Assembly (NCBI GenBank): GCA_910589415.1
Contig: OU342631.1
Coordinates: 9,114,001-9,178,000, forward strand
Length of the DNA: 64,000 nucleotides
From: Malachius bipustulatus
Taxonomy: Eukaryota; Arthropoda; Insecta; Coleoptera; Melyridae
Direction of reading: 5' to 3'
The notes under the pieces were generated by a model. The model made no database searches. It was not told the DNA's origin and worked only from the letters and a program-made list of their open reading frames with translations. Below, one piece after another: positions 1-11,985 of the stretch (its first letter is position 1; every line of letters starts with the position of its first letter). The position numbers and the translations under genes are program-made.

Positions 1-1997
1 TTGTCTGTATAAGTGTTCGTCCATTTTTTCAACATAATAACGTAAGCCAGGGATTTGCTTCATACCACAATAATAATGAGAAAAAGCAATTTTAGACGAT
101 ATACTTTTTTTCATATTTCATAGTTCGTCTCTTGTGTAATAAATGCTATGAAAAGGGACTCATTATAACAGTACAATACCACGGACAACAAAATTCCATA
201 CTTGATCTCTGTGAAGTGTATTCGAAAAAGTCATTAATAAAACCTTGAAGGCTAGAGAGGCTATAATAATTGATCTTAACGGAGCAATTTCCGGGCATGC
301 ATTGTGAAACCGAAAAATTATAAAACACTTTATATTTCTTGGGGAAAATATGAGCGTTGTAGCTGACGGTGGGAAAGAAAGTGCAGGAAAAAAGCAATAA
401 CAAGAATTAAAGCCGCCTTGATTCTGAACAATAGACAGAAGATATTTACGGGGAATGCCATAAGCTATTTATTACCGGGTGCAAAGCGTGGAAATACTAG
501 AAATGCTCACTGTAGTCGTTGTAGGGCTTTTTGCTTTTATTCGCCGACGATTCTCGCCGGGCAACTTCGTTACATCAACTTCGGCTTGCTTTATTGCAAA
601 AAGCCTCCCTCCGCGTTCTAAATCGATAGATAAAGCCAAATCCGAAATATGACACTGCAGATTACGAATTTCAAAACAATGAGGAAAAGGGCGTGAAAAG
701 TTCCTGCAAATTCAGCTACTGTCAGAAATGGATGGAATGGATAGATTGAGATTCTATGAATTCCCGTGCCAGCAGCATATTGTAGATTCGTTTCGAAATG
801 TATTCTGTAATCTTCTCGGATTAGGTTTGCTTTAGAATGAGACATTCCGTTTGCAGTCTTGTGACATTTCATTACTGCGAATAAAATGCTCGATAATTCA
901 AAACTGTCTGTCAATCACTCCGAGAATTGGATCCTACCGTTCGTAAAAAATTCACCTCCGCCGTTAAGTTTATTATAAATTTATAAATGATGAAAATAAA
1001 CGAGGACAGATTTAACAAAGCATGATTTTATATCAAATAAGACCTCATCATAGGACGACAATCGCACAAGTTCAATTTCTTCGCGCTCCATTGCCCTCGA
1101 ATGAGAAGTATATTTTCGATGTGAAAATTTCTCGGGGAATTTTCAAGACAAAGCGATTACGGGCGCCCGAATAAGACTCGAATTCCCGGCATTATAATCC
1201 GCCTGCATTGAAATTCCAAAACAATTCATCAGCATCGAAATTAAGTCGAATCTCCATTGATTTTCCGTCAACTACACCGAAAATTTGTGTTTACAACCTG
1301 GAAATCTCATACTGGCCTGGCCTTTCGCTGAAAGCCAGCCAGGAATATCCCGATCGATGTTACCACTCCATCTTCCCTTAGAAGTTACCACTGTCAATCT
1401 TCTTCGCGTTTGATCAATAAAATATCCTTTATGTTTTTATGCCTTTGACTGGAGTTTCTATGTGAACTCGCTTTCGACCGATGGCATTTTTCTCTTCCAG
1501 GTCCTCGCTTTGATTGAGAAAAAATACATACCAACCCACCTACCTACCTTCAGAACAACCACTCTCTACCTAATAATTCCCTTATTCGTTCATTTCATTG
1601 AAAGTTAACTCAAACCAAACTCACGTCGTTATCTCGAATTGCTCTTTAAAATTTTACACATTTTCAAGATTATCTGGCAGCGTTTTCTTATGAAACAAAT
1701 ACCTAAATGAATTATTATAAAAGAGTGAAAAAACCGGAATCCGAGAAGTTCATTGCAGCACTTGAAGAGTTGTAATAAAGTTAATCCGGAGCCCTTTTTT
1801 TGATTTACTTGAAAATCAAGTTTCAGCCCGGCCATCAGTGATAAACTCCTCCCGAATTTCTTTTTGCAAGTTCATGCATATTTTAGTCCCGGTCCCTACG
1901 TATTGGTTACGAAAGTCGACCATCTGAACGATCCCTGAATTTTTAAAGCATTCCGTCTGCGTTCGCCTCCTCGAATTAATAAAATTATCCGGCACAG
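1..1997. other. Intergenic AT-rich DNA, no supported gene
   Basis: Only short open frames (under 100 codons) without recognisable domains, signal peptides or codon bias occur here. I see no repeat, RNA gene or promoter that I can support. Confidence 0.6.
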
Positions 1998-2463
1998 TTG
2001 AGTCGTCTTTGTTTGTCCCTCTAGCGCTAGACTGAATGCTAGGTTTACTTAGGGTAGTTTGATTTAGCCAGAAAACATTTTAAATACTGTTCCAGCTAAA
2101 GGGGTCAGAACTGCTGCATAGGGAATTTAATATATTTAACATAATTTATAATATTCGTAAAAAGAGACCGTTGCTCGATAAAAGGAAGGTTTCATTTGCC
2201 CAAAAATTTGAATTGCTTTTTGATACTATTATTATTGTGAAACTATCAGTTCTAGTGCTAGCAGTAGAAATCAAACTTCTTTTTACTATTGAATAATTGT
2301 TTGTTTCAATTTTTCTATAGCATACGTTAAAATCGTTTCTTTCAGAAGTAATGGGAGGGTTGGCCTTTTATCCCGTACTCATTTTGTTAATAGATTCTGT
2401 TGAAATAGTCACCTTTGTTTGTCCCTCTAGAGCTAAATCGAAGGCTAGGTCTACTTAGGGTAT
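1998..2463. repeat. Pair of ~60-bp direct repeats 400 bp apart
   Basis: A ~60-bp segment at about 1998-2060 recurs at about 2400-2463. Both share TTTGTTTGTCCCTCTAG and then a GCTAGGT..ACTTAGGGTA tail with a few mismatches. The interval between the copies is AT-rich and shows no coding potential. The pair lies just past the decayed RT fragment (2520-2770, minus strand), so the copies may belong to that element's 3' part or to an unrelated local duplication. Confidence 0.55.
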
Positions 2464-2519
2464 GCATGGCAGGATTTTATTTTTTTGATTTGGATATTTT
2501 ATTGGTTTGGATGTGTGTT

Positions 2520-2770
2520 TTCCGTCATTTTAATATCTGGTCGAGGTGGAGGCCCAGGTTCACTTACGTAAATCACTGCTGCATCGTCTGCAAAGGCGTC
2601 AATTATTGTTTTGTTTGTTTCCGGGATGTTAGCTGTATAAATAACTAGGAAGAGCAGAGGACCAAGGTCGCTAGCCTATGGGACACCAGAATTTATGAGC
2701 GTTCTTTACTGAAAAGTGTCTATTTGACAGGTTGGATTTGATTAGAAGGTTTGTAGAAGTTGCTGGTTAG
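2520..2770 (-). pseudogene. Jockey-like non-LTR retrotransposon RT fragment
   Basis: Read on the minus strand, the segment encodes a short piece of the reverse-transcriptase palm. A degraded SGVPxGSxLGPLLF-type motif lies near 2690-2640, followed by an FADDAAVI motif near 2590-2565 that corresponds to the catalytic [F/Y]xDD box. The Gln of the PQG motif is replaced by a stop codon, and further stops lie upstream, so it is dead. Endonuclease, ORF1 and RNase H are absent. The FADD box and spacing are typical of the Jockey group of insect LINEs; the clade is an inference from motif style. No flanking target duplication was found. Confidence 0.7.
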
Positions 2771-5700
2771 TGTATTTAAGATTTCAAAGAACAGGCCCCT
2801 ATACCATACCTGATAGAAAGCCGGCGAAATATTTAGAAGGGCAAAATTTCTTCTCCTCGAGGCTTTTGTTGAATGGCGCTCACGGAAGCCCAAACAAAAT
2901 CAGTCAGGTCAGGTCATCTGTTCACTCCATCAGTCAAAAACTCCACAACAATTTACAAACAAATAATTAAGGGTTGCAATTTTCAACCCCTTCAGTTCTT
3001 CCATCATGTTTCTTTAAATCTGAGAAATTAGTTATAAACCTAATTTTTTCTACCCCTTTGGGAGAGGCGTAACTCCGATTGGAGACCTTTATGGAAATCA
3101 AGTATTCGTATTTATGAGAAACTCCCTTTACATTTTGACAAGGAATCGCTTCTTGAAATTTTTGCAATTATAAAGAATCACCCTGTATAATATCCAAGTA
3201 TCTAGCCCTGTAACAGAGAAAAAGACCGTCTTAAATTTTCTAAAGGCAAAAAAGTGGGAAACTCATTCTGTTTTCCCCCTGTTAACTGCTTATCACTTGC
3301 CGTTGAATCTTCCCAAATTAACGCCTCATTAATATTTTAGAGCAGCCGTTCTCTCCGTAAAAGCTTTTGAAGCACCGGTGGTATGAGGGTGAAAGTGTGA
3401 GAAATTGTCTATACCTGCCATGATCTCATATACTTGATATACAGCGTATAATTTGGATGTAGAGTGCCAAACTATGGCGCGTAATTCGAAATAATGTAAT
3501 TTAACAGTAATAAAACAATTATACGATTATAAATATTTGTATATTTTTTTATCGCAGATTTTTCATCACCCTGTAAACGTATTCCCGTCACGCCCTTGGG
3601 GACTTTTGATCAATATAAACAGTTGAATAACATATTTAAATTTCAGCAATTTTAACCGAGGGTTTCCGTATAATCAGCGGGTCCAACCTTACAGGAACGC
3701 CAACTTGTTCGCAGTTATTTTGTAAAAATTGGCAAGAAACCCTTCGGTCGTGCATCACCTAGATGTACAGGGTGTTTCAACTCGTTTTTATCGTTTTTTT
3801 TACTCGAAATCTTTTTTTCCTAGAACCATTTCCTAAAAGCCAATTCCTAAGACCCTATTAAAAAAGGAAAACTAACTATGCTATCCAGCAAATAATTTAC
3901 CTCTGTGTAAGCCGGTACCTACCTGCTCTCATTGACGCAGAGGGTTACAAATAACTTGAACTGTGCGGGTAAATTCACTGATAAATTGCATTTATTAGTA
4001 TTAACGATGTGTACTATTCAAGAAAAGAAAATGAATTAATCAGTTGTGGACCAACCGCTAATGGCCTCTTTACTCGCAACCGAGTCTCCAGAACATAAAC
4101 TTTTCTCTCGCTGATTCTAACACGATTGAACATGAAAAATTCTCGCATCTTTTTCTGCGACTAAATTATAACTCTCTGAACTGACAGAGGTTACTATGAT
4201 GTCAATTTGATTATTAGTCAACCATTTCCCTAGCGTATCTGGATTTATTGGCATTAGCTGTACGAATTACGGGCTCTCATACCAACTTGAATTTAATTAA
4301 ACAAATAATTTAATAATTTCCCTTTCTATTTCGAAGCTAGATTTACGAAATAAAATTTAAAAAGAAGGATTTAAATTAAGAATTAAAGGGGAACCGAACG
4401 TTATGTAATTCCTGAAAGGTATAGGTATCCACATGGATCTTTCTTCCTAAAGGATGATATTAATTCGAATTATAGTCCCGGAGATGCCGAGATTTGAGAT
4501 TAATCAATACGGCTACGTATCCGGCTTGCTGACATCGGAGTTAAATCGGAGACATGAGAATAGAGAAAACCAAGGCGATGTAAGGAAACAGTGAGAACAA
4601 AGAAGCCTTCCCTAGGCGCTAATGACTTCAAAAGGCGCTGTGATAACACTCTGGAGTGTCATTCTTGAAGGTGATTTTATTACAACAGATATGTCTGTAA
4701 TGGAGAGAACTTTCTGAGAGATTGATCTTCAGTTCAGTTGTTAATAAAATTTCCGCCACGTGAAGACTGAATGTCTGCTGTCGGATATCTAAATCTACAA
4801 GATCTGGAACACTGATAATAACGCACTTCCCGAATAACACGAATTCCTAAACCAGGAAACAAGTTCACTTGTTATGTTAATTAATTACATCACCTGCAAT
4901 AATTGGAACAAAGATTCTGAATAGGCTTTCTAAAATTTTTGCTTGTCATCTATTGTCATTTATTAATTTCTTATTCATTAATTAAGGATTTTCTTTTTAA
5001 AATGATACAATTACAATAATTATAAAGACCTTGCTGCCAAAACATAACATAGCAAAAGCGACTGTCTTATAATCCGTAATATATAATATTTTATAATTCA
5101 AATTTCACTAAAAGCTTGTCAGCTTGGTATAATAACCCCGGGACATTGAAACAACGAATTCATTTCAGTCTTGGAAGGGAAATTACTTGGTAGCAAACAG
5201 AAGCCGTGAGGCAGAAGTTTGATGCCCAATTTATTGCGCCAATGCCCGACCATGTCATCCACGTTTCATTTAAAATTATCCCAAAATATGAAATTGATAT
5301 CCGACCATTAAGAGATGATCAGTTTTTATCCTCAAGTAACGAAAAAAATTTACCGATGAGATAACTCCCAAGTTTGTGTACGTCTGCATTATGGCGTGAC
5401 GTCACTTTGAATGAACCATGTAGGTAGGTACCAAAATCGACTTCACACGATTTTCAATTGAAAATTTGAGCTTTTCCTGTAGTTAAACCACCCTTTAATA
5501 GGTTCAATAATCCTTTAATAGACTTGAATGATTGATTCAAACTTCCTGTAGTTGTTGTAGTTGTTGTAGTCGAGTAACAAATGTTGGCGTGTGGTCCAGA
5601 GCGTTTTAAAGCGTTTCAAAAGTGTTTGCAACATCTTCATGTGGTAGGGGGTTGTTCTCACCACTTATTTTTTTGAGCGTTAAATAAACATTTTTACTGG

Positions 5701-5920
5701 AACATTCGGGTTGACTGAAACGGGTAAAGAAAAAAGGTAAATCTTGAAAACTTAGGTTACGGTCTAAATGCTGAATTCTGAAAGTCTGATTCTTTTACAC
5801 TGTTGAAGACCTAAGAAACCATTCTCTTGTATCTCGAAAACGGGGAGAGTCAGAGAAAAACCGCTTACACTTCTGAAGTTCTCGCACTTTCTATCGTCTG
5901 ATATGGGTTTTCATAAGTAG
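2771..5920. other. Intergenic DNA with isolated CAGGGTG-type element termini
   Basis: No gene is supported. Three short stretches look like outer ends of inverted-repeat elements: CACCCTGTATA at 3171-3181, CACCCTGTA near 3568-3577 and TACAGGGTG near 3766-3774. They resemble the termini of the 1.2-kb foldback elements elsewhere in the window, but no matching arms are visible here. A short (GTAGTTGTT)n run lies near 5548-5570. Confidence 0.5.
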
Positions 5921-7525
5921 GTAGTAGTAGTAGTAGTATGGTAGGTCGAGGTGGTGCACTCTAAGCGACTAGGCCACCAAGGGCCCTTTTCGCCGTACCC
6001 GAACCATGGTGGAACTCCTACTCGAACCTCCCCGACCTTTTGATAAAGGCCAGAAGGTCGTTGTATGAGAGGAGTTTCATTTCTTCCTCTTGTAGCTCCT
6101 CAGACCCAAAAATGTTGAGCCTGAGGCTGCTGTATAATTCGCATACGCCTATATAATGGTAGGAGTCCTCGTCATCCATTCCGCATTTAGGGCAGACCGG
6201 GTCCCGAGTGATCCCCATAACTTGTAGATGTCTGTTCAGACTGCTGTGACCGGTGAGAACCCCTACTAGTAGTCTGAGTTCTTTTCGGTTTATTTTGGAC
6301 ATGCTGGTCCATTTGTTTCCGATCAAACCAGTCAAAAACAGCCTGGCCTGTCTGCAGCCTGATGATGCTATTTCCCAGTGATCCTCTAGACCCTTGTGAG
6401 TCCATTCTTTTATAGATTCTTTGAGAAGATTTTTGGTCAAACCCAGTACAGGCTATGGTCCACAAAAGGTTTCCCTGGTCCCGAGCTTCGCGTAGTGGTC
6501 TGCTAGTTTGTTGCCTGGTACATCTGAGTGTGCGGGAACCCATACGAGATGCACCGATTTTCTGTCCGCCAGTCTGTTCAGCGCCTCGGTACACTCCTGG
6601 ACCAGTAGGGAGCTGGTTCCGTGTGTGCCCTGCGTTTTCGCGGCGGCCTGGCTATCTGTGCATGTGTATATCGTCAGTTCCTTGGCTTCTATTATCTGCT
6701 CCAATCTGGCTGCTTGCAAGATAGCGTAAAACTCCGCCTGGAAGACGGTTGTGGTAGACCCAAGAGAAAGAGATCTTCCCAGTTTCCGTCCCGCCATGTA
6801 GCTGCACTGTGAAATAAACTAGTCCCCCCGGTTCAAAGGCTACTTCTCTTTTTTCCCACTTTTCCTTTTCAGGAATTTGCAGGGTATATTTCCTATTTTC
6901 TCTGTTGTTCCTTGTTTTTGAGGTAGTCATAAGGTTTGAGATTGGAATCTTCATCTTAGCAACATTGGCTATCTCTTTATGTCCTTTGTATCATCCGCCT
7001 TTCCATATTTCCGAGTCTCGCATTTTTAAGTAGGCCGCCATGGCCTCCCCTTTTATCCAAATGGCAAGCGGTGGCAGCTCCAGAATGACATTTAGGCTTG
7101 CTGACGGGGTGGTTCTCATTGCACCTGTTATTAACAAACTGGGGAGCCGTTAAAGTTTGGCTAGCCTGTTTGTGACGGTTTTGCATATAGTTGTTTTCCA
7201 CCAGACCATCGAACCATAGCTTATTCTCGGTCATGATGGGCCGTGTATAACCAGTTCGGTTTTAGCCCCCACACCTTGCCTATTGTCCCCGTGTCTCCAA
7301 TCAGTTTTTCATCTAATACGATTCCAAGATATTTGGCCTCCCACTAAGAGTTAAGACTTTGCCGAACAGCCTGGGTGGTTTAAATCCTCTTTTTTCCCTT
7401 CTCCTTGTGAAGAGGACCATATCGGTCTTTCCGGGGTTGATGGTCAGACCGGCCTCTTCACACCATTTTTCGATTATCTTGCATGCACTCTGCATAAGTA
7501 AGTATATTATGATAACAGAGCCCAC
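5921..7525 (-). pseudogene. 3' half of an R1/I-like non-LTR retrotransposon (RT thumb, RNase H, zinc finger), frameshifted
   Basis: In minus-strand order, 7525-7313 encodes the RT thumb region (GLTINPGKTDMVLFTRRRE). 7230-6980 encodes the following connection region, readable only after frameshifts. 6797-6453 encodes an RNase HI domain with AEFYAIL, the TDSQAA aspartate and the C-terminal VPAHSDVPGNKLAD block. 6440-6018 encodes the tail with a zinc-binding CPKCG..H....C cluster. The first RNase H catalytic Asp (the FTDGS box, near 6805) is destroyed by a small deletion, and the RNase H and tail frames are offset near 6450. A short 3' UTR ends at a TAG/CTA-repeat tail (5921-5940). RT palm, endonuclease and ORF1 are missing, so this is a 5'-truncated dead copy. 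An older relative lies at 43040-43560. In living copies this polyprotein performs target-primed reverse transcription. Confidence 0.85.
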
Positions 7526-8500
7526 TAATAAAGTCTTACGAAAAAGATCTCGTTAAAATAGTCTATGCTAAAGTTCTCTTAGCGGAAAGTTTTCTAAGGA
7601 TACGACTAAAAATAAGAAAAAAGGTATTAGGTATTTTTCGTTTATTTTCAACGATTAACTCGACCTTTGACGGAAAAGAGCTGTAAGGTTAACTATACAA
7701 TGATGACTGTCTTTTTCAGAAACTCTTATTTATGCAAGTTGCTTGTATCCGACAATAGTTTAAAGTTTCTTAAGCGAGGATTGCCGTTTATTTTTATATT
7801 AAGAACACAAAATTCAAAACACTCCATTCTTCTGCATGCTCTAATCTTGTGGTAATAACTTCTTCATGTCTGCGGGCGTATAGCAAAACTTATAGGTCTT
7901 CTAATTTTCTTGTTTTGAAACTTTATGGCATCTGCTATTTGATAAACCAAAGTTATAAACCTCAAACAATAAATATTTTCAAGCATTTTTGATTTCAGTA
8001 AAAACTTTCGGGAACTCTTACAGCTTTTATGAGATTACTGTTTAAACTTTTATTCAGTCCTGCAGAGTAATTATCAAATTTAGAATATACCGAATGATCT
8101 AATGAATGCATAGTCACCAAATAATTTGCAGGATTTTAAAAAGTCATACATGTCAAGCTTCACATTTGAAAATAACTCTAAATATAGAAAAAAAAATGCC
8201 TTTGCTATAATATCCTTGATCACCGTGGAGTCAATTAAATTCAGCGACACTTGCGATGGACTATAAAAAATTTTTTCACCGGGAGATGATCAGAAAACGA
8301 TAAGAACCTGATATTAGATCATGCCATTTATCATTATTATATAAAGTAGTCATAGAGGTAGTAGGACAATAATTATCTCGACAACGGGCAGGGATATAGC
8401 AACGGCGTCGAAACAATTCAATATTCAGAGGTGAATATCCCGAGCTAAAAAGTTGCCCTCCCTCTAGCTGATTCACTCTACGTACACCCTCTTGGATATC
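7526..8500. other. AT-rich intergenic DNA
   Basis: No coding domain, RNA gene or repeat was recognised. Small open frames here are short and of random composition. Confidence 0.5.
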
Positions 8501-8506
8501 GAACGC

Positions 8507-8952
8507 AATATCGAACGCATCAGTGGTAGCACGTTCTCCTGCCCTGGTTTTAATTGTTCTGGAGCGGTGTTTCTCTCTTTCCTCTGACCCTGGGATTTTT
8601 TCCCCGCGCCTAGTCACCGATCAAGACATCCCGCGTATGCTGCACGTGGAATATCTAGTCGGCTAGACTAAAATAGAATCCTCCGTCGACCGTAGAATCG
8701 AAATCTGCTCGGTCGCATGATCACGGAGATTTTATTCACTTAGCATATCGAAAGCAAATCAGTAGTAGAACGTTGCTATGCCATGTTTTAATTGTTCTGG
8801 AGCGGGGTTTGTCTGTTTTCCATGACGCTGGGATGTTGCCCCAGCGCCTAGTCACCGATCGAGACCTCCCACGTGTAATGCACGTGAAAGATATTCTCCG
8901 TCGGTCCTAGAATCGAAAGTTGCTCGATCGCACTTTCACGGAGATTTTATAA
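8507..8952. repeat. Tandem duplication, two diverged units of ~200-235 bp
   Basis: Unit 1 (about 8507-8736) and unit 2 (about 8744-8952) share ordered blocks: ATATCGAA.GC, TTTTAATTGTTCTGGAGCGG, GCGCCTAGTCACCGATC, GCACGTG, AGAATCGAAA and CACGGAGATTTTAT. The second unit has small deletions and roughly 15-20% substitutions by eye. Both units are CpG-richer than the surroundings. A 113-codon minus-strand frame crosses unit 1 only and is not conserved in unit 2, which argues against coding. The origin of the unit is unknown. Confidence 0.7.
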
Positions 8953-10200
8953 ATAAACAAGACAAATTATATATAATTTATATAACAAATAAATACAGAA
9001 ATAATCAAGTAACATCCATATAAAAAAATAGACGTTACAGTAGTGAAAATGAATGATAGGAAAACTGAAGTTTTCGAACACAACGGAATTTCTTTCCATT
9101 AAAAACAATATGGCATTCTGCCAGAACCGCAATGGACATTGGAAGGAGATCACCTTCATTCAGCGTAAGTATTTGAAAACAGAAACTTATAGATCTGCTG
9201 GTTTCGTCGTTCTATTATGTAATATACGAAGAAAAATGACAAGTACTTCAAAGTAATTTTAAAAGTCCTACTCCTAAACTTAATTAAGAAGTCTAACAGC
9301 GATGAAGCAGTTGTAACCACGATTCGAGAGAAATAAATTAGTAGAATCGTGTAAATAGCGGAAGTGTTATTTTTGTGGACAACATTAGGCGTATCAAGAA
9401 AGCGACGTCATTTTCGTTTATGTCCGTTTCTCTATATGTTTCTATGTCTCCAGTCTCGAAAACTAATGTAATTTTCTTTATGAGTCTTGTGACAGGAATA
9501 CGATCCCACTTAACTTCGTGACCATCGGCAGGCTTACGTTTGTGGTGTTTTTGGGAAAATCATCACATTTGGATGTATAAAGCCCCAGATAGGGAGCTCA
9601 CTCGATCTATTATTTTTGCGATGCTTGGATTTACGAAGTCAAGACATAAGAAATGGGTTGTGAAGACGTGCGGGGCTGCTCTGACAGAGTGTTGTTATGT
9701 TTAATAGTATACATCTTCACCCTATGTTTGATCATATTTCATCTTAAGTTTACTCAAAGAGATCAGGGTGGATTATGTTAGCGATGATGCATCAAGTGCC
9801 CTCTCTAGCCCAACCTACTTGAAGATAATGCACCAATTACTAGGTATAATGAAGGATTCCCATATGAATGTAATATCTCTCATCTCTTATGTTTGATAAT
9901 TGACGCAACTATGATTCCGTGACTATATCAACTATCATCCCATCTCAAATGCTGTTCAAATAGTTATTATCGAACGGAACAAAGCTTTTAAGACCGTTCT
10001 TCTGTGGAAATTATGACACACTTACCAGTAGCAAGGGGTTTAATAATTAAGTTCCCCAAATATAAATATCCAAGATCGTGGCAGGATAATGAAAAGTATC
10101 GGCGCCATAACTATAACAAAGAACTGGAGCATCATGAAGGAAGGCAGTAACGGGCGGGGTAACTACCCCAGTTCTGTATAGTTGGAATGTTGTGGAGTGC
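8953..10200. other. Intergenic DNA, nothing recognised
   Basis: AT-rich sequence with short open frames only. No repeat shared with other parts of the window was noticed. Confidence 0.45.
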
Positions 10201-10220
10201 TGTTAATGTCGCGCCCGGAG

Positions 10221-10598
10221 TTAACTTATGACTGAACTACATCCGGCCCCTAGAATACCTAATGAAAACCTACTGCCGGATATCACAACTCCGGCCCAAC
10301 TCCGGGTACTAATGCGTGGCTGAGCTGATTTGTGCCGATAGCTCACAATAAAGAGAATGCGCTCGCTCTCATCTGCGCGGATGGCGGATTTATCACGAGG
10401 GAGGACGGAGACGCTTTGTTCAACATCCTTGCCGGGAGGTACTTTAAATGAAGAAGATATATGACTCTTATAGGATGGACCAAGAGCGGAAAGTTTCATG
10501 TCGTGAACATCCTTGACTGGATTAACTTTGAACGATGAGGATAGATGACTAATTTTGGGTGTCGGAAAAAATTCGCATCGAAGGCCCCACACTTGCAT
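10221..10598 (-). other. Unrecognised 125-codon open frame with an internal duplication
   Basis: A minus-strand frame runs for 125 codons and contains a repeated block (SHLSSSFKV.P.KDV, then SHISSSFKV.P.KDV) about 35 residues apart. At DNA level this is a ~95-105-bp diverged tandem duplication between about 10425 and 10560. The 3' part is GC-rich with several CCGG/CTCCGG words. I recognise no domain, signal peptide or zinc motif. It could be a fragment of a repeat element, a chance frame over a minisatellite or, less likely, an exon. No promoter or splice evidence supports expression. Confidence 0.2.
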
Positions 10599-10599
10599 G

Positions 10600-11360
10600 T
10601 TAGGTGTATTCTATCTCTATCTGGATGGCAAAAAATCCATAATCAACTTCGCCGGTATCAAAAATGAGACCTCAAATAATATAAAAGTCAATGAAAACGT
10701 ACAAAAGCATTTATTTTCAAACCGAGTACAGGAAGCTATTCCAAAACAAATTTAGAATTAACCGAGCGAATTTAATGAGTTTATGTTCAATTAATTTTAG
10801 CTAAATTGATGGAAACTTGCGCACGATCTACTTACTGCTCGTCCCTATGAGATGGAAAAAAGTCTAAGGGGTAAATCATGCAGTCTACCTATGTTTTTGC
10901 AGATTGGATGCCCAATTATCTATAATTGATGATCAATTCGATAGTCATTTACAAGTCACAGTTAGTATTTCTTAAAGTAATTGTTAGTCCCGGTAAAATG
11001 AGGTAATCTTGTATGCCGGTGGTTATTTGAGGAATTTGTATGTCATTTAAGAAAGCCCATATCGTCCCCTCTGAGCGCCTTGGTACAGTTCTTTCTGAGC
11101 CTTGGATGGCTTAAGGAGAGAGCACTAGGAAAAGGAGGAAGCATAATGGGCCTCCGAAGCCTCAGTGCAGCGAACTTTTTCTGCCCTCTCAACAATCCAG
11201 AATCCAGCGTGTCATCGTACCTACCTGTCAACTGTTTGGATACTACGAGTATAATTCCCGTTCGTCTGACACCAACTGGGTAACAATAACACCATGGCGT
11301 GTAGCCACTAGCCTTGAAGAGGATACGAAATGTACCAGGTGTAGCCGGCCTTGGAGCAGC
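10600..11360. other. Flank upstream of the mariner relic
   Basis: No gene is supported to about 11040. The stretch 11040-11360 is GC-richer and may be 5' sequence of the decayed mariner element, but I could not identify an inverted terminal repeat. Confidence 0.35.
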
Positions 11361-11985
11361 CGTTCTGCTGAGAATATCGCGGCCACGGTTGAAGATGTCG
11401 CAAAGGACCCCGGAGTATCGACCAGATGACGTGCCACGCAATTGGGCATCAATCAAACGCTCAAGCCATCCTGAATCTCGACCATAAGGAACAATTAACA
11501 TCTCTGTGGATATGTGAATAAACAAAATTATCGCTTCTGGGGCACCAAAAATCCGCATATAACCCACGAAGAGCGGAAGAGCCAGAGCCATTACACCGGA
11601 ACTATTTTTTCCAAAACGCCTTTTTTCCAAAACGACTACTGTGAACAGCGAGCGCTACAGAGTCAACGACTTTCTTCTTCCCCAATTAGATGAATTGGGA
11701 CTGGAGTACATGCAAATGATTCCAACAGGATGGAGCAGCGGCACATACTGCAAGAGCCACAAGCGAAATTTTGAATGCTGAATTCCTGGTCGCCTAATCT
11801 CTCGTTTTAGCGATTTGCACTGGCCGGCAAGATCGCCCGATTTAACCGTTCCAGACTTCTTTTTGTAGGTTTGTAAGTCACAGGTCTCAGGCTCTTGAAG
11901 CCCTCAAGAAGAGAATGTCCGTCAAGAATGCGAGAAACTATTGACGGAAGTTCTGACAAGAGTGCCATAAATCGGGCCCATAAAC
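11361..11985 (+). pseudogene. Mariner-superfamily (DD41D-like) transposase pseudogene
   Basis: Three collinear pieces of a mariner transposase are readable on the plus strand. 11361-11457 encodes the N-terminal helix-turn-helix region (RSAENIAATVEDVAKDPGV), interrupted by a TGA. 11499-11575 encodes the conserved GYVNKQNYRFWGTKNPH block after the first catalytic Asp. 11640-11960 encodes the catalytic end: DGAAAHTA at 11729, then WPARSPDL and DFFL at 11854. The segment carrying the first catalytic Asp is deleted between 11457 and 11499, and at least one frameshift lies near 11765. Allowing for it, about 41 residues separate the second and third Asp, as in DD41D mariners (inference). A 195-codon minus-strand frame over the same DNA is an antisense shadow. 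No terminal repeats were found. Confidence 0.85.

Noticed and set aside
11043..11630. 195-codon minus-strand open frame, the longest outside the copia element
   Set aside because: It is antisense to the recognisable mariner transposase pseudogene on the plus strand and has no domain of its own.
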